From positions 62,001-126,000 of the forward strand of contig NZ_BORW01000008.1 in the NCBI RefSeq assembly GCF_018333375.1: 64,000 nucleotides of DNA, written 5' to 3'. Below are positions 53,459-63,067 of the stretch, in pieces (position 1 is the first letter of the stretch; each line of letters starts with the position of its first letter). Position numbers and translations under genes: made by a program. This DNA is from Paenibacillus cookii (GTDB lineage Bacteria > Bacillota > Bacilli > Paenibacillales > Paenibacillaceae). A model generated the notes under the pieces. That model searched no databases. It worked only from the letters and a program-made list of their open reading frames with translations, and was not told the DNA's origin.

Positions 53459-53485
53459 GCCCCTTGATTTCAAGGGGCTTTTTTA
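53459..53485 (+). terminator. Terminator of GH4 gene
   Basis: GCCCCTTG and CAAGGGGC pair over a 4-base loop and are followed by TTTTTTATTT. Confidence 0.85.
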
Positions 53486-53492
53486 TTTGGCG

Positions 53493-53528
53493 AAAAAAAA
53501 GAAACTGTCGGCTGTAAGCCGGCAGTTT
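53493..53528 (-). terminator. Terminator of amidase gene
   Basis: On the minus strand AAACTGCCGGCT and AGCCGACAGTTT pair over TAC and are followed by CTTTTTTTTCGCC. Confidence 0.85.
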
Positions 53529-53544
53529 AAAAATTCTTATTAAA

Positions 53545-54645
53545 TTAAGGGATTTCGAGAATTTCAAAATAATCGTAATCACCGTATGCGGGAGAAATTG
53601 CGTCTAACAATGGAAGGGCTTGTCTCTCGTTAGAATGGCCCGCAAGTTTAAAATCTTTGTTTGAAGTATCATAAGCAGAAATAATCATAAGGTGTGTAGG
53701 AGTAGTAATCCAACCAGCCACACCTTTATGGAAAACGACAACATCTCCCTTATAAATAGTACTGTTGTAGATCGTGCTATGGTTGTCTTGATAATTTTTT
53801 CTCGAATAGGAGTGAACCGTTGATTTTGGTTTCCAATAGTCTCTAAATTCTTGTACGCTAATCCATGGACTAGGATCTGCAAGCGTCCAACTGTAATTTA
53901 ATTCGGATGCGCTTTTAGGAGACAGGTATGTAGAATTTTTCTTATAAACATACCATTTTCCTTCCATTGCTTTTCCACCGCCAAGGTGCATGGCTTGTGA
54001 AACAAAATTTGTACAATCACTCCCCCACCCAGCATTAAAAGCAGGAAAGTTTGTATTATACTTATTATAATTGTTATATGCCCAATCTCCGGCAGCTGTT
54101 CCATTGTAGGCTGCAGCTAATGAAATTTCCGACTTAGATTCAGTAATTTGCTTCAAGAAAGTCTGCGCCTGCCCATCCTCAGAAGAAACGGCATATCGAT
54201 CCAAATATCCTACTAATACTTCCTGATCCGAAGTAGGCAGGTTTTGGTAATACTTTTCGATTTCATGCATAATATCAATTTTGTCTTCCTTTACTAGCGA
54301 CAACGTTTTCTCACGAATGCTTTGATCACCAGAGATTGTTTCAAGAATTTGGGCTACTTGTTGATCCTTTTTATAATATGTTTCCAGCGTCGCCTCAATT
54401 ATATGTCCTTCTTCAGCAGGATTTACCAAGTAATCTCTGTTCGAATTCAAGAGATTAGTCACATTTTGTTCATTGCGGTATTGTTCAATGTATGGATTAA
54501 TTAATTTCAAATTATCCATGGATGTAACGTCGTTTAAGTCCTCACTAACAGGTGGATTTGCTTCACTTGCATAAGCAGGGGCACTAATAATACTCAATGC
54601 TAAAAATGAACTCATAGCAAGTGTTAAAAAATTTTTCTTAAACAT
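53545..54645 (-). CDS. Secreted amidase_6 domain protein
   Basis: 366 residues. Signal peptide about 1-26 (NFLTLAMSSFLALSIISAPAYA). A helical region follows (about 40-185). The C-terminal papain-like domain (PF12671 type) has AAGDWAYNNYNKYNTNFPAF, catalytic Cys in SDCTNFVSQAMHLGGG, and a likely His in THLMIISAYDTSNKDF. Such domains may cleave amide bonds in peptides or wall. Codon use is AT-rich relative to neighbours. The ribosome site GGAGG is 13 bases from ATG, rather far. Confidence 0.85.
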   Translation of the reverse strand: MFKKNFLTLAMSSFLALSIISAPAYASEANPPVSEDLNDVTSMDNLKLINPYIEQYRNEQNVTNLLNSNRDYLVNPAEEGHIIEATLETYYKKDQQVAQILETISGDQSIREKTLSLVKEDKIDIMHEIEKYYQNLPTSDQEVLVGYLDRYAVSSEDGQAQTFLKQITESKSEISLAAAYNGTAAGDWAYNNYNKYNTNFPAFNAGWGSDCTNFVSQAMHLGGGKAMEGKWYVYKKNSTYLSPKSASELNYSWTLADPSPWISVQEFRDYWKPKSTVHSYSRKNYQDNHSTIYNSTIYKGDVVVFHKGVAGWITTPTHLMIISAYDTSNKDFKLAGHSNERQALPLLDAISPAYGDYDYFEILEIP

Positions 54646-54778
54646 GATTTTGAAATAGCCTCCTTAATATGGTATTTTATGGACAAACCTATTAAACTAT
54701 ATTTTCCAATATTTATCAATAGTATCTTTATATGGAAGTTGGTCCGAATGATATTTTGTATACAAAGGAGGAGTTAAG

Positions 54779-55105
54779 GTGAGGATTCGGAGGATTTTTG
54801 GCTTAGTTTGTATTGTCCTGATTGTTTTGTTGGTGTTGGAACAGATTCCGGGCGTGCAGCGTTTTACGGCTGCAAACGTTTCTCGAATTTATGTTTATTT
54901 CACCTATGGGCATGACAAATTATTTTTTGAGAAAATAGAGTATGTACCGCAATTCGGAGATTATTTTGTTACCTATGAGAACAAGCTCGGTGAAAAATAT
55001 TCATTTATCGTCTCGCCCCGTTTTTTTCCTGTGCTTGTAAAGTATGATCCGATCAAAAAAGAAGCGGTTGGGTATGACAGGTTTCAATACGGTAAGCTTG
55101 AATAA
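54779..55105 (+). CDS. Small single-pass membrane protein
   Basis: 108 residues from GTG (AAAGGAGG upstream). One N-terminal helix (IFGLVCIVLIVLLVLEQIPG) and a small extracytoplasmic beta-rich domain (EKIEYVPQFGDYFVTYENKLGEKYSFIV). It resembles DUF3139-like lipophilic small proteins in shape, but I cannot assign a family. A hairpin follows. Confidence 0.65.
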   Translation: MRIRRIFGLVCIVLIVLLVLEQIPGVQRFTAANVSRIYVYFTYGHDKLFFEKIEYVPQFGDYFVTYENKLGEKYSFIVSPRFFPVLVKYDPIKKEAVGYDRFQYGKLE

Positions 55106-55162
55106 CATAATGCATGGTTAAGCGGGAGGCTTATATCGCTTGGCTTGAATACACATTTGAAA

Positions 55163-55183
55163 AGCCCGGCAAGGTGCCGGGCT
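55163..55183 (+). terminator. Hairpin, possible terminator
   Basis: AGCCCGGC and GCCGGGCT pair over AAGGT and are followed by AATTTGCGTTT, a weak T-run. Confidence 0.55.
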
Positions 55184-55296
55184 AATTTGCGTTTCATAAA
55201 AAAACACAAGCCGTACGCAACCCTCGCCATGGAGGAGAGCTGCTGCCGGTAGTAGCATGGAGAAAAGACGGGTCGCGGGAAAGGGGAGATTGTATT

Positions 55297-56589
55297 ATGA
55301 AAGCGCTCTTAGTAGGGATGGGCGAAGCCGGAAGCGGCTGGTACCGCAGAGTGCGGAGCATGCACGGGGAACTGGAGCTGGCCGTTTCGGACCCGGACGA
55401 AAGCAGGCGGGAGCAGCTGCAGGTGGACGGGGTTCCTTTTTATACGGATGCCAAGGAAGCGATCGAACGGGAAAAACCCGATTTCGTCATCAACGTGACG
55501 CCGCGCCATGTGCACACGGCCATCAACCATTTGGCTTTCGATTATAAGCTGCCTGTGTTGTGCGAAAAGCCGATTGCCGAAAACTACGAGAAAGCCCTCG
55601 AAATCGTAAAAAGAGCGGAGGAGGAGCGGATTCCGTTCATGATCGCGGAAAATTACCGCACCTTCGCGCCCTTGCGCAAGCTGAAGCGGCTCATCGAGGC
55701 AGGCGCGGTCGGGGAGCTGCAATCGCTGGAATGCGAGTTTTTCCGGAAGCGCCAAAAGGTGGCACTAGAACCGAACGACGAGCTGGAAGAAGTGATCATC
55801 CATCATTTCGATCTGCTGCGCCATTTGTCGGGGCGGGAGGTCGGCAAGCTGTATGCCGTCAAACGCCACGTGTTCCATATCGTGATGGATTTGCAGGAAG
55901 GCATCCAGGCCTCCTTTCGCTGTTCGCTGCACAGCGTGGGGCGTGAAACCCAGTGGCCGGGCAATTGGCGGATCGAAGGAACAAAAGGCAGCCTGATCTT
56001 TAAGGACGGGGAGATCGAGCTAACGACGCCGGAAGGCGTGGAGCGCTGGGACGACTTCAGCGATGTTTCAACCCCGACCGCCTTGCAGGAATTTCTGGCT
56101 GCGTTGGCGGAAAAACGTCGCGGCGAAACCGATGCAAAGGAATATTTAAAAAACCAGGCGCTTGCCCATTATACGCGTTTGTCACTCCAGCAGGGGGAGC
56201 AAGTGGATACGTCGGCAAGCTGGGGTTACGGCCCGGCAGACATCCGCAATTTTTTGCGGGCCGAACGGAAGCCGTCCCAAAGCCATGGAGGCATCGGGAT
56301 GGTGGAAGGCGCAAGGCTGTTCGGCCATGGGGACTTCGAGACGCCGCTTAAGTTTTTATATTATTCGGTGCTGCCTCCGGGCACATCGATCGGGTACCAC
56401 GGACATCGCGAGGATGAAGAGGTTTATATCATCTTGGAAGGCACCGGCCTGATGACGATTAACGGGACCGAAACCCGGGTTGGCCCGGGGGATATCGTCG
56501 TCAACAAGCCTTGGTGGAAGCACGGCCTGCTCAATGACGGCAGCGAGCCGATCCGGGCAATCGTGTTCGAAGTCGGCAAAGGCAGTTGA
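55297..56589 (+). CDS. Gfo/Idh/MocA oxidoreductase fused to a cupin domain
   Basis: 430 residues, cytosolic. The first 325 residues are the NAD(P)-dependent sugar dehydrogenase: nucleotide site LLVGMGEAGSGW, the hallmark LCEKPIAENYEKAL, and a catalytic-region motif EVIIHHFDLLRHLSG. The last 95 residues form a cupin (YHGHREDEEVYIILEGTGLMTINGTETRVGPGDIVV, KPWWKHGL) with a metal-binding HxH...E pattern. The fusion suggests oxidation coupled to isomerisation or sensing of a sugar. It heads an operon with a GH95 alpha-L-fucosidase, so fucose or a galacto-sugar derivative is a reasonable substrate guess. Ribosome site AAAGGGG. Confidence 0.88.
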   Translation: MKALLVGMGEAGSGWYRRVRSMHGELELAVSDPDESRREQLQVDGVPFYTDAKEAIEREKPDFVINVTPRHVHTAINHLAFDYKLPVLCEKPIAENYEKALEIVKRAEEERIPFMIAENYRTFAPLRKLKRLIEAGAVGELQSLECEFFRKRQKVALEPNDELEEVIIHHFDLLRHLSGREVGKLYAVKRHVFHIVMDLQEGIQASFRCSLHSVGRETQWPGNWRIEGTKGSLIFKDGEIELTTPEGVERWDDFSDVSTPTALQEFLAALAEKRRGETDAKEYLKNQALAHYTRLSLQQGEQVDTSASWGYGPADIRNFLRAERKPSQSHGGIGMVEGARLFGHGDFETPLKFLYYSVLPPGTSIGYHGHREDEEVYIILEGTGLMTINGTETRVGPGDIVVNKPWWKHGLLNDGSEPIRAIVFEVGKGS

Positions 56590-56637
56590 TGCGGGAGCCG
56601 AAAGGGCGTTGGCTTTGGAAGGGAGGATTTCGGGAAA

Positions 56638-59157
56638 GTGAGAGCGGCAAACGAGCGGGAATGGAAGGATGGGCCGGAGGCAAAAGAGGGAGCTCAAGCA
56701 AAATTTGACGGAGGAAACGGAATTGGAGCCAAAAGCAATACCGCCAGGCACGGCCGCCCGCTGCGGCTGTGGTATGCCGCGCCGGCGGCCAAGTGGGAAG
56801 AGGCGCTGCCGATCGGCAACGGGCGTCTTGGCGCGATGGTATACGGCTCGACGGGGCTCGAAACGATCCGTTTGAACGAAGATTCGCTTTGGTACGGCGG
56901 GCCCGGGCGGGCGGCCAATCCGGATGCCCGGCCGTATCTGGACGAAATCCGCGGACTGCTGCGTGACGGCAGGCAGGCGGAGGCGGAGCATCTCGCCCGC
57001 ATGGCGATGACCGCTTCGCCCAAATACGAGCAGCCTTATCAGCCGCTTGGCGATTTGATGCTGAAGCCTTTGAACGGCGCCGCTCAGGTTGAAGACTATG
57101 AGCGGGAACTGGATCTGGAGCGTGCCGTCGTCAACGTAACCTATCATGCGGACGGCGTCAATTGCCGCCGGCAGTATTTCGTCAGCGAACCGGACGGGGT
57201 GCTGGTCATCCGTCTGACGGCCGACCGCCCCGGCGCGTTGACCTTTGCCGTGAATTTGATGCGCCGCCCCTTCGACGGCGGCTGCCGGGCCCTTGCAGAC
57301 GGCACGGTCGTCATGAACGGGGAATGCGGCGCGGACGGCGTTCGTTTCAGCGCCGCGTTCCGCGCCGTCCATGAAGGGGGGACGGTACGGAACATCGGGG
57401 ATTTTGTATCCGTGGAAGGCGCGTCCTCGGTGACGCTGCTGCTGGCCGCGCAGACGTCCTTCCGCGCGGGCGATCCGGAGGCAGCCTGCCTTGAGCAGCT
57501 TCAGCGGGCGTCGGAACGGCCTTTCGACGAGCTGTTCCAGCGCCATGTCACGGAATACCGGCAAAGGTTCGACCGGTTCGAGCTGTCGCTGACGCCGGGC
57601 GGCGATCCCTTGGCATGCCTGCCAACCGATCAGCGGCTGCTTCGGCTGAAAGAGGCGGGGAAGGCCCCGCGCAGCGAGCCGCCGGAACAAGCGAAAGCAT
57701 CCGCCGATCCCGGCCTCATGGCCCTCTACGTGCAGTACGGCCGTTACCTGCTGTTATCCTGTTCGCGCCCGGGTTCTTTAGCCGCAAACCTGCAGGGCAT
57801 TTGGAACGACAGCTTTACTCCGCCCTGGGAGTCGAAATATACGATCAACATCAATACGCAGATGAATTATTGGCCCGCAGAAAGTTTAAACCTTGAGGAA
57901 TGCCATGAGCCGCTGTTCGACCTGATTGAGCGGATGCTGCCCAACGGGAAAGCCACGGCCCGCGATATGTACGGGTGCCGCGGGTTCGTCGCCCATCACA
58001 ATACCAATCTTTGGGGCGAAACCCGGCCCGAGGGCATCCTGATGACCTGCACCGTCTGGCCGATGGGCGCCGCTTGGCTCAGCCTCCATCTGTGGGAGCA
58101 CTACTGCTACGGGATGGACGTATCGTTCCTGAAAAAGCGCGCCTTTCCCATCATGAAGGAGGCGGCCCTTTTCTTGCTCGATTACATGACGGAGGACGAG
58201 GACGGCATGCTCGTCACCGGCCCGTCGGTATCGCCGGAGAACCGCTTTTTGCTCCCGAACGGTCAAAGCGGCAGCCTGTGCATGGGGCCGTCTATGCACT
58301 CGCAAATCGCGCTGACCTTGTTTGAAGCTTGCCTGAAGGCGGCGAAAACGATCGGCCGGGCCGAACGGACGGCTTCCGGTGCGGAGTTTGGCGGCGGCTA
58401 TATACCGCAAGGGGAAGCTGAATTCGTGGCGGAACTGGAGCGGGCCATCAAGCGAATGCCGAAGCCGTCGGCCGGGCGTCACGGGCAGATCATGGAGTGG
58501 CGCATCGACCGCGAAGAAGCCGATCCCGGGCACCGCCATATCTCGCAGCTGTTTGCGCTGCATCCGGGCGAGCTGATCGACGCGCTTGAAACCCCGGAGC
58601 TGGCGGAAGCGGCCCGGACGACGCTGGCCCGCAGGCTGGCGTCCGGAGGCGGACATACGGGCTGGAGCCGCGCCTGGATCGTCAACTTTTATGCGCGGCT
58701 GATGATGGGCGGCGAAGCGCACGGCCATTTGGAGAAGCTGCTGTCGCATTCGACGTATCCGAATATGCTGGATTGCCATCCGCCGTTCCAAATCGACGGC
58801 AATTTCGGCGGGGCTGCCGGGGTGGGGGAAATGCTGCTGCAATCCCATGCCGGGGAGCTGCGGCTGCTGCCGGCGCTGCCGCCGCAGTGGCCCGCGGGCG
58901 AGGTGCGCGGACTGCGTGCCAGAGGCGGCTACGGCGTCGATCTGAGCTGGAAGGACGGCATGATCGTGGAAGCCGTCATCCATCCGGAGCGCAGCGGAAC
59001 CTGCCGAATATGGTCCCCTGTGCCGCTCCTTGCGCAGAATCCGCACAACCAATGGCACGAGGAGAGCGGCGGCGCCGAAACGCCGGGATACCGCTATCTC
59101 ATCGAGGCTGCCGAAGGGCAAAGCATTATGCTCGCAGCCAAAAAGGACCGGCGATAA
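56638..59157 (+). CDS. GH95 alpha-L-fucosidase
   Basis: 839 residues, cytoplasmic, GTG start with GGGAGG upstream. The N-terminal sandwich carries the hallmarks [17 protein letters not shown] and [11 protein letters not shown]; the central helical barrel holds [25 protein letters not shown] and [14 protein letters not shown]; the C-terminal part has [29 protein letters not shown]95 enzymes are inverting 1,2-alpha-L-fucosidases (some alpha-L-galactosidases) that act on xyloglucan or glycan oligomers. A 20-bp-scale gap separates it from the oxidoreductase; 280 bp precede the permease genes. Confidence 0.93.
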   Translation: MRAANEREWKDGPEAKEGAQAKFDGGNGIGAKSNTARHGRPLRLWYAAPAAKWEEALPIGNGRLGAMVYGSTGLETIRLNEDSLWYGGPGRAANPDARPYLDEIRGLLRDGRQAEAEHLARMAMTASPKYEQPYQPLGDLMLKPLNGAAQVEDYERELDLERAVVNVTYHADGVNCRRQYFVSEPDGVLVIRLTADRPGALTFAVNLMRRPFDGGCRALADGTVVMNGECGADGVRFSAAFRAVHEGGTVRNIGDFVSVEGASSVTLLLAAQTSFRAGDPEAACLEQLQRASERPFDELFQRHVTEYRQRFDRFELSLTPGGDPLACLPTDQRLLRLKEAGKAPRSEPPEQAKASADPGLMALYVQYGRYLLLSCSRPGSLAANLQGIWNDSFTPPWESKYTININTQMNYWPAESLNLEECHEPLFDLIERMLPNGKATARDMYGCRGFVAHHNTNLWGETRPEGILMTCTVWPMGAAWLSLHLWEHYCYGMDVSFLKKRAFPIMKEAALFLLDYMTEDEDGMLVTGPSVSPENRFLLPNGQSGSLCMGPSMHSQIALTLFEACLKAAKTIGRAERTASGAEFGGGYIPQGEAEFVAELERAIKRMPKPSAGRHGQIMEWRIDREEADPGHRHISQLFALHPGELIDALETPELAEAARTTLARRLASGGGHTGWSRAWIVNFYARLMMGGEAHGHLEKLLSHSTYPNMLDCHPPFQIDGNFGGAAGVGEMLLQSHAGELRLLPALPPQWPAGEVRGLRARGGYGVDLSWKDGMIVEAVIHPERSGTCRIWSPVPLLAQNPHNQWHEESGGAETPGYRYLIEAAEGQSIMLAAKKDRR

Positions 59158-59435
59158 CCTTCATGCTTCGGCCGAAAGAAAATAATAAAACACAAGCCAG
59201 CCGACAAATCTCCATTCCGGCGGAAGGACCGCGAACGTTAAGATAATCACGAAGGCAAGGGATCGTTCCGAACGTGGGCCGGCCCGACCGAACCGATCGA
59301 ACGGGAGAACAGGCAAGTTTCGGCCGATCGGTTTGGATAACGCTTTCTTTTCCAGAATACATTCCTGAACCGGCCTTACCAAGCGAGCCATCCGGCTTTC
59401 CGAACCGGTTCAAAAGCGAAAAAGGAGCGATGGAC
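59158..59435. other. Intergenic region before sugar ABC operon
   Basis: About 280 bp. TTGGAT followed 17 bp later by AATACA near 59330-59360 is a possible promoter. A weak cre-like sequence (three mismatches) overlaps it. No terminator hairpin was clear. Confidence 0.3.
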
Positions 59436-60395
59436 ATGTCAGGACAGGCGCCGACGGCCCCCCGGGCAAGCCTCAAAACACCCAGCCGGTTCGCCAGGCA
59501 AATGAGCAATTTCCGCAAATACAAAGCGCTCTATTTGATAACGATTCCGGGCATTCTGTATTTTATCGTGTTTAAATATTTGCCGCTGATGGGCTCGGTC
59601 ATGGCTTTTCAAAATTACAACATTTTCAAAGGGTTCACCGGCAGCCCGTGGGTGGGTCTGGACCAGTTCAAGCGGATGTTCACCTACACGGAATTTCTGC
59701 GCATTTTGGAAAATACGGTGCTGATCGGCTTGTACGACATCCTGTTTGCGTTTCCGGTGCCGATCATCCTCGCGCTGCTGCTCAACGAGCTGCGAAAGGT
59801 GCTGTACAAGCGCATTTTGCAGACGGTCGTTTATTTGCCCCATTTCCTGTCCTGGGTCATCATCGGCGGGATCATGATCGGCATTTTGTCGCCGACGACG
59901 GGGATCGTAAATCAGGTGCTGAACTTTTTCGGCTTCCAGTCGGTTTATTTTCTCGGGGAGGATTCCTACATCCGCAGCATTCTGGTGGGCACGGGGATTT
60001 GGAAGGACAGCGGCTGGGGGACGATCGTGTATCTGGCTGCGCTCGCCAGCGTGAACCCCGAGCTGTACGAGGCGGCGCGGATGGACGGGGCGAACCGCTG
60101 GAGGCAGACGTTATCCATCACCATCCCGGCGATTTTGCCGACGGTGACGATCATGTTCCTGCTGCATATCGGCAACTTCCTGGATTTCGGCTTCGAACGG
60201 GTTTTCGTCTTCGTCAATTCGCTGAACGAGCAAAAGGGCGACATTCTCGATACGTACATTTACCGGGTCGGCCTGATCGACCAGCAGTACAGCTATACGA
60301 CGGCGATCGGCCTGTTCAAGTCGCTTGTCGGCCTGATGCTGATCATGATCGGCAACGCCCTCAGCAAGAAGGCAAGCGGAGAAGGACTTTATTAG
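59436..60395 (+). CDS. Sugar ABC transporter permease (LplB/YtcP-partner type)
   Basis: About 319 residues. ATG 59436 is favoured because AAGGAG lies eight bases upstream; the longer frame upstream is non-coding in style. Six membrane helices; the family N-terminal ALYLITIPGILYFIVFKYLPLMGSVMAFQNYNIF and the EAA loop VNPELYEAARMDGANRWRQTLSITIPAI are conserved. It forms the channel with the next permease for import of a plant-type oligosaccharide; the ATPase (MsmX-type) is usually encoded elsewhere. Confidence 0.93.
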   Translation: MSGQAPTAPRASLKTPSRFARQMSNFRKYKALYLITIPGILYFIVFKYLPLMGSVMAFQNYNIFKGFTGSPWVGLDQFKRMFTYTEFLRILENTVLIGLYDILFAFPVPIILALLLNELRKVLYKRILQTVVYLPHFLSWVIIGGIMIGILSPTTGIVNQVLNFFGFQSVYFLGEDSYIRSILVGTGIWKDSGWGTIVYLAALASVNPELYEAARMDGANRWRQTLSITIPAILPTVTIMFLLHIGNFLDFGFERVFVFVNSLNEQKGDILDTYIYRVGLIDQQYSYTTAIGLFKSLVGLMLIMIGNALSKKASGEGLY

Positions 60396-60413
60396 GGAAA
60401 GGAGCATGCGACA

Positions 60414-61277
60414 ATGAACATCAAAGGACGCTGGTTCGACTGGTTCAACTCGATATTTTTGGCGCTCGTCGGCTGCCTCATGGTTTTTCCGCTGCTCCAT
60501 GTGCTTGCCAAGTCGTTCAGCAGCAGCAAAGCGATCAATGCCGGTCTCGTGAAGCTGTTTCCGGTGGATTGGACCCTGGTGAATTACCAGGTCATTTTGT
60601 CGGACAGCTCGATCTGGAGGGCGTTTCTGGTCAGCGTCATCATCACCGTCGGCGGCACGACCATCAACTTGATCCTCACGGCATCGCTGGCCTACCCGCT
60701 GTCCCGTCCGGAATACACGATGCGGAAAATGGTGCTGATTTTCATCCTGGTCACGATGATTTTTCAGGCCCCGCTGATCCCGAACTATCTCATCATCAAA
60801 AATTTGCATCTGCTGAACACGTTATGGGCGCTCATTATCCCGTCGGCGATCAGCGCGTATAACCTGTTTATCATGAGGTCCTTTTTCGTCGGGCTTCCGT
60901 CCGAGCTGATCGACAGCGCCAGAATCGACGGGGCCGGCGAGCTGCGGACGATGTGGAGCGTCATTTTGCCCCTGTCCAAGCCGGTGATGGCGACGATGGG
61001 ATTGTTTTACGCCGTATCGCACTGGAACTCGTATTCCACGGCCCTGTATTACATCAATAACCGCGCCCTGTACCCGCTGCAAATGCGGCTGCGCGAAATC
61101 GTGCTGAGCAACGATCTTGGCCAGGCCGGCAGCCTGCTGGAAGGCTTCAACGAAGTGTCTCCGGCGGGCGTGCAGATGGCGGTGATCATCGTTTCGGTGC
61201 TGCCGATCGTCATCGTCTATCCGTTCCTGCAAAAGTATTTCATTAAAGGGATGCTGATCGGGTCGATCAAAACCTAG
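60414..61277 (+). CDS. Sugar ABC transporter permease (YtcP type)
   Basis: 287 residues, six helices. The EAA loop reads LPSELIDSARIDGAGELRTMWSVILPLSKP and the protein ends GMLIGSIKT, as in YtcP/MalG permeases. It follows the first permease by 18 bp with AAAGGAG as ribosome site, so they are translated together and form the heteromeric pore. Confidence 0.94.
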   Translation: MNIKGRWFDWFNSIFLALVGCLMVFPLLHVLAKSFSSSKAINAGLVKLFPVDWTLVNYQVILSDSSIWRAFLVSVIITVGGTTINLILTASLAYPLSRPEYTMRKMVLIFILVTMIFQAPLIPNYLIIKNLHLLNTLWALIIPSAISAYNLFIMRSFFVGLPSELIDSARIDGAGELRTMWSVILPLSKPVMATMGLFYAVSHWNSYSTALYYINNRALYPLQMRLREIVLSNDLGQAGSLLEGFNEVSPAGVQMAVIIVSVLPIVIVYPFLQKYFIKGMLIGSIKT

Positions 61278-61413
61278 AACGCGGCACGTCCTGCCATTGA
61301 ATGCGGTTTCATAGTTGCGAAATTATGATAATATAGAGGTGTTCCGCACCAACGCGAAAAAGCGCCCGTCACGTCCTGCAGCGATACTCCGGATGAAGAA
61401 AGTGGGGGAGGCC

Positions 61414-62994
61414 ATGAAAAAATGGTGGTATGCGATCCTGACGATGATTGTGACGCTTGCAGGCTGTTCTTTGCCGGGAATGACCCATTCGCCGGGCACC
61501 TCCGAATCCTCCCCTGGGCAGGCGGCCGGCAGCGGCGCGTCTTCGGGGGCTTTATCGTTTTCCATCGTTCTTTCCACCGGGTCCAATCCTTATGCGGCCA
61601 AGTCGCCCGACATTCAGCAGGATAAATGGGTCAAACAATTGGAAGCGCTGACAAACACCGATCTGCAAATTACGATGCTTCCGCTGAAGGATATCGACAA
61701 ACGCCTGCCGGTGCTGCTGACCGGGGACGATTTTCCGGACGTCATCCAGACCGTCGGCGGGGCGAGCTCCGCCGCCATGGCCGGAACCGTGGAGGCCGGA
61801 TTGTTTATGCCCCTGGATGATTTGCTCCGGGAGTACGCGCCCCGCCTGCTTGCGCGGATTCCGCGGGAAGCGTGGCAGGAAACGAGCTACCATGGAAAAA
61901 TTTACGGCATCCCGGCCTGGCTGGATAATCCGTCGCGGCGGGGCACGTACATCCGTACCGATCTGCTGAAAAAAACGGGGCTTCCGGCGCCGAAAACGGT
62001 GGACGATTTTCTGAACGTGCTGCGCGCCTTCAAGAAGCTGGGCGTGGAAAATCCATACCAGATGCGCGAAAATTTCAAATACGCGGATATCGTTTTTGGC
62101 GCGTATGACGTGCTGGGATACCAGTTCGAGCTTCAAAACGGCGAGGTCGTTCCGAAGTTTTTCGACGAAAAACGCATGACGCAGGCGCTCTCCGTCTATA
62201 AGACGATGCTTGACGAAGGCCTGATCGCGAAAAATTTCGCCACGGTCAGCATCAGCGAATACAGCCGCAACATCAATAGCGGCAAGTCCGGCATATGGAC
62301 GGCGAATGCGGCAGGGCTGCTTGAGTTCCGCACCAAAGTCCGGGAATCCGTTCCCGGGGCCGAGGTGGACGTCATCCCGTCTCCCATGGGGCCCGAAGGT
62401 TCGAAAGGGTACGGGCTTTACAGCTCGGTGATCAACTCCTATTTCATCAATAAGCATGTTTCGAAAGAAAAGGCCGTCGGCATCGTGCGGTTTTTCGACT
62501 GGATGTTGACCGACGAGGCCGAACGTTATTTTTCCTTTGGCATCCCGGGCGACACCTACACCATCGAAAACGGAAACATCAAATACCGGTTCCCGCAAAA
62601 CCGGGAGCAGCAGGATGAACAAGGCTTCCGCGAGCTGCTGTGGCTGACCCATGATTTGACGATCAACCGCCAGCGGATGAAGCTGCTTCCCGGCGGCGGC
62701 GACGTGATTCATGCGATCGATTCGACGCTTGCGAAAGAGGGGCTCGGCAATATCGTTTTCGTTCCCGAGCTGGAATCGTTCGGCATTTATCCCGAGCTTG
62801 CGCCGAACAATCCGAACCAGCCGCCGCCGCTGATCGTCGACCATATGGTCCGGATGATTTACGGCAAAGAGCCAATATCGGACTGGCCCAAGGTGATTCG
62901 GGAATACAGGGACCGCGGCGGGGATGCCATTATCCGCGAGGCGACGCAGCGCTATCGTGCGCGGGAGGGCGTTCTGGTTTTGCCTAGCCGCTAA
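61414..62994 (+). CDS. Extracellular solute-binding lipoprotein
   Basis: About 526 residues from ATG 61414 (GGGGGAGG upstream). A lipoprotein signal ends in TLAGCS with the lipidated cysteine, followed by a Ser/Gly-rich tether. The rest is the large two-lobed sugar-binding protein typical of LplA/YtcQ partners (TDLQITMLPLKDIDKRLPVLLTGDDFPDVIQT, RTDLLKKTGLPAPKTVDDFLNVLRAFKKLG). It delivers oligosaccharide to the two permeases upstream. Confidence 0.93.
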   Translation: MKKWWYAILTMIVTLAGCSLPGMTHSPGTSESSPGQAAGSGASSGALSFSIVLSTGSNPYAAKSPDIQQDKWVKQLEALTNTDLQITMLPLKDIDKRLPVLLTGDDFPDVIQTVGGASSAAMAGTVEAGLFMPLDDLLREYAPRLLARIPREAWQETSYHGKIYGIPAWLDNPSRRGTYIRTDLLKKTGLPAPKTVDDFLNVLRAFKKLGVENPYQMRENFKYADIVFGAYDVLGYQFELQNGEVVPKFFDEKRMTQALSVYKTMLDEGLIAKNFATVSISEYSRNINSGKSGIWTANAAGLLEFRTKVRESVPGAEVDVIPSPMGPEGSKGYGLYSSVINSYFINKHVSKEKAVGIVRFFDWMLTDEAERYFSFGIPGDTYTIENGNIKYRFPQNREQQDEQGFRELLWLTHDLTINRQRMKLLPGGGDVIHAIDSTLAKEGLGNIVFVPELESFGIYPELAPNNPNQPPPLIVDHMVRMIYGKEPISDWPKVIREYRDRGGDAIIREATQRYRAREGVLVLPSR

Positions 62995-63067
62995 AGTCGT
63001 GAAACAGACAGGCGCATAGCGCCGCAGCTTTCTTTTCAAATCCGGCGAGAAAAGGGGTTATGGATCC

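Noticed and set aside
59330..59360. cre-like sequence before the sugar ABC operon
   Set aside because: Three mismatches to fixed consensus positions; too weak to claim.
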